DNA from: Cladopsammia gracilis
Lineage: Eukaryota > Cnidaria > Anthozoa > Scleractinia > Dendrophylliidae
DNA: 64,000 nucleotides
Reading direction: 5' to 3'
Assembly (NCBI GenBank): GCA_022457155.1
Contig: JAJGOT010000059.1
Span: forward strand, 419,001-483,000
Both the position numbers and the translations under genes were made by a program. Under the pieces are notes generated by a model. It was not told where the DNA came from. It saw only the letters and a list, made by a program, of their open reading frames with translations, and did not search any database. How positions within the stretch are numbered: position 1 is the first letter of the stretch; every line of letters starts with the position of its first letter. Shown piece after piece: positions 57,501 to 64,000 of this stretch.

Positions 57501-60500
57501 CGCAAACTATTTCTACTGTCTTTCTACTTTGAAAGTAAAATTGTGACGAATTAAGCTCTAATTGTGAGTTGCAAGTGCGGAATTTTGGTGATATTTGTCT
57601 AGTATCCCCTCACATTATGTTATCTTTACCTTATCTAAAGTGAAAACGTTTTGAGAAGATTTCAACTTAATACAGCAGGATAGTCTTTTTTTTTGTTCGA
57701 CAATGGCTCTGAGTTCTTTTCATTTCTGGCGCACTCGTCAAAAATAAATTTAAAAACGAAGAAGAGAAAATAATGCAAGGCCACCGTGTTAAAAAACCCG
57801 ATTGGTTAGATCGTCCATCGTTTTCTTTTGCTCGGCTTCATGTATCGTATTTCTGGCGGGAGTGCAATTTCTTTTTTGTGTGCAGATACATTGAAAGAAA
57901 AGCTCCCAATTTTGAAACACGTCACATTTTTAGCCTTTTACATGTTTAATCTGTAATTATGTCGTAAAAATAAATCGAAATTTCAATTCTTGTGGAATTT
58001 TCCTTCTTTCAACAGTTATTGTATCTCTTTATTAAATTTTTTCTTTAATTTCATCTCTTTTGGAGACTTTTTCTTCCTATTTCAAGATAATAAAGCGAGC
58101 AAATGCAAGCTCCTGACCATAATCATGAAAACACGATATATCAGCCGGGATTCGTTTAGAGTTTTCTAATGTACAGTCCGGCTCTCGGCAGTTCATTCCA
58201 GCTTTTGATAGTTCAAAAGACTTAGTTAAAATTGTTTACAGGACCGTCCCAAACATATCTTCTTAATTTCGTCTTCTACACTAAGCGTTTGCCGCCGGTA
58301 TTCTATGGACTAATTGATGTTACACACTTTGTTTGTATTTTAATATCTGAACGTTCCATGAATTCTTCAGCTGCATTGAGGACTTACCGTGCAAAGTTGC
58401 TCTTTAACTAATATCTTCTCTTCACTTGATTAAAGGTTTCACCACTGCAGTAAAGTTAAACGGAATGGTAATCCCATTAAAAATAATTTATTATTCTGTT
58501 TATCTCTTGCCGGGCTTATATACAACCGCCTTTACCTGTTATAGGCGGATTTTTAATAACAAAAATCGCCAGAAAATGTACTAAAGGAAAGCCAAAGCAT
58601 AGATCAATTAAGCTTAACGATGAATATCGCAGATGATAAAAATAGAACTGAAAAAACAGTCAGCGTAATAAGAGGAAACGCAAAAAACACTTAAATCCTT
58701 TTGCCTATTAAAATTTGCAGGAAACGTTGGTTTTGTAGTAGAACTACGAGACTGGAAAGTAAAAAACAATTAAGCCTGGGGCATTATTCCTAAATACAAC
58801 CTTTTGATATAATCAAACACAAGAAGGAACATTCAATGTCCAGACTTAAACGGATGCCGCAAACTATTCCTACTGTCTTTCTACTTTGAAAGTAAAATTG
58901 TGACTAATTAAAATTTTGAGTTGCAAGTGTGAAATTTTGATGATATTTGGCTGGTTTCCCCGCACATTATGTTATCTTTACCTTGTCTAAAGTTAAAACG
59001 TTTTGAGAAGATTCAACCTAATACAGTGGGTTAGTCTGTTTTTGTTAGACAATACCTCTGAGTTCTTTTCATTTCTGGCGCACTCGTCAAAAATAAATTT
59101 TAAAAAAAGAGGAAATCATATATATATGCAAGGCCAACGTGTTAAAAAAACCCGATTGATTAGACGGTCCATCGTTTTCTTTTGCTTCATGTAGCGTATT
59201 TCTGGCGGGAGTGCAATTTCTTTTTTGCGTGTAGATGCATTGAAAGAAAATCTCCCAATTTTGAAACACATTACATTCTTACCTGTAATTATGCCGTAAA
59301 AATGAATCAAAATTTCAATCCTTGTGGAATTTTCCCTCTCAGTTTCAGCCATTATTCAGCCTCTTTATTTAATATTTCTTTAATTTCAATTAATTTTTGG
59401 CGATTTTTTCTTCCTATTTTAAGATAATAAAGCGAGCTAAAGCAAACTCCTGACCATAATCATGAAAACACGATATATCAGCCGGGATTTTTTAGATTCG
59501 TTTAGAGTTGTCAAATATAGTCTCTCTCGGCAGTTCATTCCAGCTTTTGATAGTTCAAAAGACTAAGTCTAAATTTGTTTATAGAACCGTCCAAAACATA
59601 CTTCTTAATTCCGTCTTCTACACTAAGCGTTTGCCGCCGGTATTCTATGGACTAATTGATGTTACATACTTTGTTTGCATTTTAATATCTGAACGTTCCA
59701 TGAATTCTTCAGCTGCATTGAGGACTTACCGCGTGTAAAGTTGCTCTTTAACTAATATCTTCTCTTCACTTGATTAAAGGTTTCACCACTGCAGTAAAGT
59801 TAAACGGAATGGTAATCCCATTAAAAATAATTTATTTTTCTTTTTATCTCTTGCCGGTTATATACACCACCGCCTTTACCTGTTATAGGCGGATTTTTAA
59901 TAAAAAAGAATAGAAAATGTACTAAAGAAAAGATGCATACATTAATTAAGCTCTACGATGCATATCGCAGGTGATAAAAAAACCCCTGAAAACTAACAGT
60001 CAATGTAATAAGGGGAAACGCAAAAAACACTTAAGGCCTTTTGTCTATTAAAATTTGCAGGAAACGTTAGTTTTGTAGTAAAACTAAGAGCCTTAAAAGT
60101 AAAGACCAATTAGATCCGGGACATTATTCCTAAATAAAATCTTTTGATATAAACAAACACAAGAATTAATGTCCAGACTTAAACCGACGCCGCAAACTAT
60201 TTCTACTGTATTTCTACTTTGAAGGTAAAATTATGACGAATTAAGCTCTAATTTTGAGTTGCAAGTGTGGAATTCTGGTGATATTTGGCTAGTATCCCCT
60301 CACATTATGTTATCTTTATCTTATCTAAAGTGAAAACGTTTTGAGAAGATTTCAACTTCATACAGCAGGTTAGTCTTTTTTTTGTTCGACAATGTCTCTG
60401 AGTTCTTTTCATTTCTGACGCACTCGTCAAAAATAAATTTAAAAACGAAGAAGAGAAAATCATGCAAGGCCAGGAACATGCACCGTGTTAAAAAACTCGA

Positions 60501-63323
60501 TTGATTAGATCGTCCATCGTTTTCTTTTGCTTCATGTATCGTATTTCTGGCGGGAGTGCAATTTCTTTTTTGTGTGCAGATACATTGAAAGAAAAGCTTC
60601 CAATTTTAAAACACATCACATTTTTACGTTACATGTTTAATCTGTAATTATGCCGTAAAAATGAATCAAAATTTCAATTCTTGTGGAATTTTCCCTCTTT
60701 CAGCCGTTGTTTTGTCTTTTTATTTAATATTTCTTGACTCTCATCTCTTTCGGTGATTTTTCCTTCCTATTTCAAGATAATAAAGCGAGCTAAAGCAAGC
60801 TCCTGACCATAATCATGAAAACACGATATATCAACTGAGACAGTGTCCCTTCAAGATAATAAAGCGAGCTAAAGCAAGCTCCTGACCATAATCATGAAAA
60901 CATGATATATCAACTGAGACAGTGTCCCTTCAAGATAATAAAGCGAGCTAAAGCAAGCTCCTGACCATAATCATGAAAACATGATATATCAACTGAGACA
61001 GTGTCCCTTCAAGATAATAAAGCGAGCTAAAGCAAGCTCCTGACCATTATCATGAAAACATGATATATCAACTGAGACAGTGTCCCTTCAAGATAATAAA
61101 GCGAGCTTAAACAAGCTCCTGACCATTATCATGAAAACATGATATATCAGCCGGGATTTTTAAAATTCGTTTCGAGTTTTCAAATTTCTCTCTCGGCAGT
61201 TCATTCCAGCTCTTGATAGTTCAAAAAAATTAATTTGTTTATAGGACCGTCCCAAACATATCTTCTTAATTATGGCTTCTACATTAAACGTTTGCCGTAC
61301 GTATTCTATGGACTTATTTCATATTAAACACTTTGTTTGAATTTATCTGAACGTTCCATATGATAATACTCTTAATAAAAACTTGTTCAAGAGCTTGGTA
61401 CTGAGCAAATTCTGTAAAATAACACCACTCTGACCGCCCGGCCAGCAATCCTTAGTTTGAGGGATGGCCGTATTGGAAAATAAAAAAATAAAATAATAAT
61501 TCTTCAGCTTCATTGAGGACTTACCGTGCAAAGTTTATCTTTAACTTATATCTTCTCTCTACTTGGTTAAAGCTTTCATCACGGCAGTTAAGTTGAACTG
61601 AATGATGATTCCATTTGAAATAATTTATTATATCTTTTTATCTCTTCATCTGCCGGTTCAACAGAAAGTCTAGGCGGAATATCCTTTTAATTAAGCCGAA
61701 TTCCCTTTAAAAAGAAAATAAAAGAATGGAAGGACAATAAAATGCTATCGCAGATGGTCAATTTAGTTTGCAAAACTTATAATTCATGACGAGAACACAA
61801 AGGAAATCACTACCGTGAAGGAGGTTTGGATACCCGGTCTTAATTTGCATAGATTTTGGCAATTTTATTCCTTCGTTTTCTCCGCATCTAATGATCAGTT
61901 TGAGAAGCTATACAAACACTCGAAAGAGTGTTTCATTAGGTATGCAAACACCTCAAAGTTAGTTTAAAAAAGAACTTGGCTGCGCCTCGTTTTTCAACCC
62001 ACTTCTCGATGCTTGAAAATCAGTACTGTGATGAACAGATGAAACACTGTTCCTCGTGTTTGATATAAATTATTACCTAATAGTTGATACACAGCGCTTT
62101 GTCGAAAATAATTAGACATATTAGCACGAAATGTTGGCTTTCCAGCAAAAAAAAAATATATATATATTAAATGACTTGCGGCATTGATCTGGAATATCAG
62201 TACAATTTTTAGATATAAAAAAGGTTTACCTACGACAACAGTTGCTGCGTTGACTTAAATGGAACTATTGTAACCCAAATTGAGTCTTTCCTGATGCAGA
62301 GTACAATCATTTTGATAAGTACACTGTGACCCAAATTGTAAAGAGCCTGCTGTTTTCGTAAGCAATTAAGGTCGTGAGAAAATTTTGTATAAATACATGG
62401 CAATTGTAACGTGTAACATACGCGTAACTTACAGCGATTTTTTTTGCGAGACAAGAGTTGCACGAAAAATTGTTACGTGTAACAGCAGCTTTACGAACGG
62501 CAAAATCCGTCAGAAATTGCTTTAATTTATTTCCCTTTCAATAACACGCGAACTCTAAAGCTCAGGGTCAAGTTTATGTTTTACGCTGCCGTTAACCATA
62601 ATCTGGTCGTTTACATGTGTTGTGACATGTAACAATAATTTCGTAAAACTTGTAGGGACATTTTGGTATCCAAAACATGTCAGTGTGATTAACCACGTTG
62701 CCATGGTAACCGGAATTTGACACAGGTTTTCAGCAAATAAATTGTTGAAAGGTGCACGCGCGATTTTTACCCCATCGGCAACTGAATTGTTTTTAATTTT
62801 TTAAGTTACACGAAAAGTTGAATCGTTTTCTACTTTCTGCAACAAATTTCAAAAATACGTGTTACGTGACTCTTGTTAGTTGATTCTCCACTCTTAAAGT
62901 CAGCCAAGAATGCGCCATTTATCAACCTACGCATTTTTTAGCGACGTGCAACAATATTTTTGCGAGACAAATTGCACAGCAATTAATTAATCAAAACATT
63001 GATATTAATGTAATATTTTGTTTTATATCATATATAGATAGTCGAAAAGCTAAGAGTGATGAACACAACTTTTGCAAACGCTGATCTGTTTACAATTGGA
63101 AAGTCCAGAGAGGGAAGAGATATGTATGCAATAAAGGTAACTGTGTATCCTGAAATTTTACCTTTGTAATAAATTGTACCGTCTAGTGGATAATAAAAGG
63201 ATCAAATATTTTATTAAGATTTCAGGAGAGGGGGCTGAAAACAAACCAGTGTTTTTTGTTCAGTGTTTAACCCACGGCAATGAATGGATTACTGGGTCCA
63301 CGTGCATGTACCTCGCTGACAAG
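53444..63323 (+). CDS. Secreted M14 zinc carboxypeptidase, 3'-partial, first four exons
   Basis: Exons at 53444-53502, 54797-54881, 63038-63136 and 63219-63323 join in frame. Exon 1 encodes a signal peptide (start MLPGVLIFVVALLQTS). Exon 2 gives an acidic linker and W-x-x-R-Y-R-N-L-N-E, exon 3 gives TIGKSREGRDMYAIK, and exon 4 gives FVQCLTHGNEWITGS. The order and spacing match the start of the carboxypeptidase A/B catalytic domain, where GRSxEGR precedes the first zinc site HxxE. Here that site is H-G-N-E rather than the common H-A/S-R-E, so the usual Arg is Asn. The rest of the catalytic domain, with the third zinc His and catalytic Glu, lies right of the window. Only about 30 residues separate the signal peptide from the catalytic domain, so there is no room for the roughly 95-residue activation propeptide of pancreatic-type enzymes. 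Intron 2 is 8.2 kb and contains a GPCR gene on the other strand. Exon 4 uses the acceptor at 63217-63218; the nearer one at 63224-63225 breaks the frame. Confidence 0.88.
54120..54560. repeat. Dispersed repeat, inverted partner at 13200-13640
   Basis: Same family as in the EEA1-like locus, opposite orientation. Followed by an (AAT)n run at 54556-54600. Confidence 0.8.
54960..55400. repeat. (GTT)-rich microsatellite split by a palindromic insertion
   Basis: Impure GTTGTT/GCTGTT tract. The hairpin with arms 55134-55168 and 55248-55282 (TTCAACTTGAAAAATTTAGG type) sits in its middle. The right part touches the 3' end of the GPCR gene. Confidence 0.8.
55407..56450 (-). CDS. Intronless class A (rhodopsin-type) GPCR, 347 residues, orphan
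   Basis: A single open frame encodes seven hydrophobic spans. Landmarks: TM1 with N55 in ALNLLVMIAV; TM2 with LSLTD in place of LAxAD; C111 at the start of TM3; E138-R139-Y140 as the DRY motif; W166 in TM4; TM6 with LTYSP near 248-252; and N289-P290-V-I-Y293 as NPxxY, followed by a basic helix 8. The family signals at the plasma membrane through G proteins; the ligand cannot be told from sequence. Odd points: the second extracellular loop, about residues 178-188, is very short and has no Cys to pair with C111, and TM5 lacks the usual Pro. N4 lies in an N-glycosylation sequon. The gene lies within intron 2 of the carboxypeptidase gene, antisense to it, a layout common for intronless receptors in anthozoans. 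It looks intact. It is flanked by a trinucleotide repeat on its 3' side. Confidence 0.93.
   Translation of the reverse strand: MDQNVSLHGWSTFPECEIYHFLGGKLDQTETEAYVALVFIIVMSILTCPITTALNLLVMIAVKIKRRLRTTSNVALACLSLTDGLIGLIGQPIFIAVTMATLQSKASSETCNLQQLSRIVVRLLVAASMFHLVLMSGERYIAIYHSLEHITMVTEARILGFSAISWVCVLLNIPLIAAGDEVYLPVNNTIMFLSIAIIIFFQLKVYCQTRRHEKEIAAQQVSVEARQKFLKEKKAFHVTTTVLLCLVLTYSPIFVVRILLVKSVINSIGAEYVAYFTSVFVLILNSFINPVIYCVRMRQFRVAFIEIVFRKSNAQAEDTGVYLESSTQCHRFREKKETKLKIMVMVI
56690..56927. mobile_element. Diverged copy of the 517-806 MITE
   Basis: AAAACCAAAACCAAAGTAAT, CCAATCACA, CCAAGCGCGGGAAAACGTTG and CATTCAATTGAAAAACCGCT match the reverse of the first copy. The left TIR is degraded. Confidence 0.78.
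57120..61640. repeat. 1.35-kb tandem repeat, three units plus a degenerate fourth start
   Basis: Units begin near 57150, 58500 and 59850. Landmarks recurring at 1340-1360-base spacing: TGCCGGTTATATAC, AGGAAACGTTGGTTTT, TTCTGGCGGGAGTGCAATTT, ATTCTATGGACTAATTGATG. No long open frame was found. The class of element is unknown; a diverged fragment is at 1060-1230. Confidence 0.88.
60772..61140. repeat. 79-bp tandem repeat inside the third 1.35-kb unit
   Basis: Five units starting TCAAGATAATAAAGCGAGCT at 60772, 60851, 60930, 61009 and about 61088. An internal amplification of part of the larger unit. Confidence 0.9.
61827..62075. repeat. Dispersed repeat, partner at 4270-4500
   Basis: Same orientation as the TMEM43-intron copy; shares TTTTATTCCTTCGTTTTCTC and TGATCAGTTTGAGAAGCTAT. 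Confidence 0.75.
62090..63037. other. Carboxypeptidase intron, nothing recognised
   Basis: No repeat structure or coding signal beyond scattered GTGTAAC words. Confidence 0.4.
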
Positions 63324-63425
63324 GTATAGTATTACTAAGAGCTGTTTACGATTTGATATAATTTATGTGTGTGTTGCGAGGCCGCGATTAAAAAACAGTC
63401 GTTTCGCACGTATTATGTTAGGGTG

Positions 63426-63766
63426 GTGACTAGAATGGATACTCCAAAATCAGGTTGGACACCTTATTGAGACTTATATAACGGAGTAACTGGTTAGCTT
63501 TCAGTTGAGGTTAGGGGCAGCAGTTTATAAAGTTAAATTTAGGACTAAGCAACCCGAGAAGCTAAGTGGTACAGTGGTACAGTAGGCTATACAAGCGTAA
63601 GCCTAGCAGAGGTCACAGGTTCAATCCTGAGTGGGGATTTTAGATTTTCTTTTTTACACTTAAAAATTTATTGAAAATAAATTCTAAGTGTCGACATTAC
63701 GTTATATAATTCTCAATATGTGTCCGTGGTGATCCAACCTGATTTTGGAGTATCCATTCTAGTCAC
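63426..63766 (+). mobile_element. Foldback element with an internal tRNA-like SINE module (copy 2)
   Basis: The inner arms GGACACCTTATTGAGACTTA and the tRNA-like unit (63556-63635, A box TGGTACAGTGGTA, B box GGTTCAATCC) match 3212-3533. The outer arms GTGACTAGAATGGATACTCC / GGAGTATCCATTCTAGTCAC do not. Confidence 0.82.
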
Positions 63767-63811
63767 GACCATTATGTTAGTATAATCACATGATTTCATC
63801 CTTCATACAGT

Positions 63812-63993
63812 CGGTAGGGTCGCAGCTCTTAGAAGCTTCTATTTTCATTGGCCTTGTAAAACAAGGCTGCTATTGTTTTTAGGGTTAGGGTCCATTGTTG
63901 TGTTGTTTGTCCTATTGTTAGGTCTAAGGGTGGTAAGCCAATGGTGTAAGACCTTCTAAGGACCTCTCTAAGAGCTGCGACATCACCCTACTC
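63812..63993. mobile_element. Foldback element with telomere-like core
   Basis: TAGGGTCGCAGCTCTTAGAAG at the left is mirrored by CTAAGAGCTGCGACATCACC at the right. The core TTTTTAGGGTTAGGGTCCAT plus TGTTGTGTTGTTTGTCCTAT equals one inverted unit of the 42-bp minisatellite. Confidence 0.78.
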
Positions 63994-64000
63994 TATACAA

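Overview
The window is from an animal nuclear genome. It is intron-rich and AT-rich, its genes are split into many short GT-AG exons, and the introns and spacers are packed with inverted-repeat transposons, tRNA-derived SINEs, a Penelope-like retroelement and many tandem arrays. The gene families, the intronless rhodopsin-type receptor nested in an intron and the repeat style fit an anthozoan cnidarian, most likely a stony coral. The taxon is inferred, not shown directly.

Five protein-coding genes can be supported by exon translation and phase-checked splice sites. (1) 1296-9060, +: the 3' two thirds of TMEM43, a nuclear-envelope/ER membrane protein; its 5' exons lie left of the window. (2) 11037-21712, +: the C-terminal coiled coil and FYVE zinc finger of an EEA1-like early-endosome tether. 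Its long N-terminal part has no room in this locus, and a decayed Penelope-like element (18228-21208) sits in an intron inside the FYVE domain. (3) 50334-26489, -: a complete KIN17 (KIN) gene of 16 exons and 365 residues, whose phases all agree. One intron holds a 7.3-kb satellite, and one exon end has been amplified into a 12-unit minisatellite that repeats the 5' splice site. (4) 53444-63323, +: the 5' part of a secreted M14 zinc carboxypeptidase, running off the right edge. (5) 56450-55407, -: an intronless class A GPCR nested in an intron of the carboxypeptidase gene.

The rest is repeats. Inverted-repeat (MITE/foldback) elements are densest in the TMEM43 introns. Large tandem arrays occupy 11.2-12.6 kb (34-bp units), 24.1-25.7 kb (241 bp), 27.65-34.9 kb (about 325/366 bp), 37.7-38.8 kb (42 bp), 39.2-40.0 kb (77 bp, derived from a SINE tail), 41.0-42.4 kb (about 88 bp, two arrays head to head), 45.7-46.2 kb (38 bp, KIN17-derived), 47.0-47.76 kb (17 bp), 57.1-61.6 kb (1.35 kb) and 60.8-61.1 kb (79 bp). 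Several TIR elements carry tRNA-like modules with A and B boxes. Two copies of one TIR family carry clearly different tRNA modules at the same internal place.

The genes are not an operon and no shared pathway is implied. The most interesting material is structural: the splice-donor minisatellite in KIN17, transposons carrying tRNA-like modules, a foldback element whose core is conserved but whose outer arms differ, and satellites that can be traced to the element or exon that seeded them.
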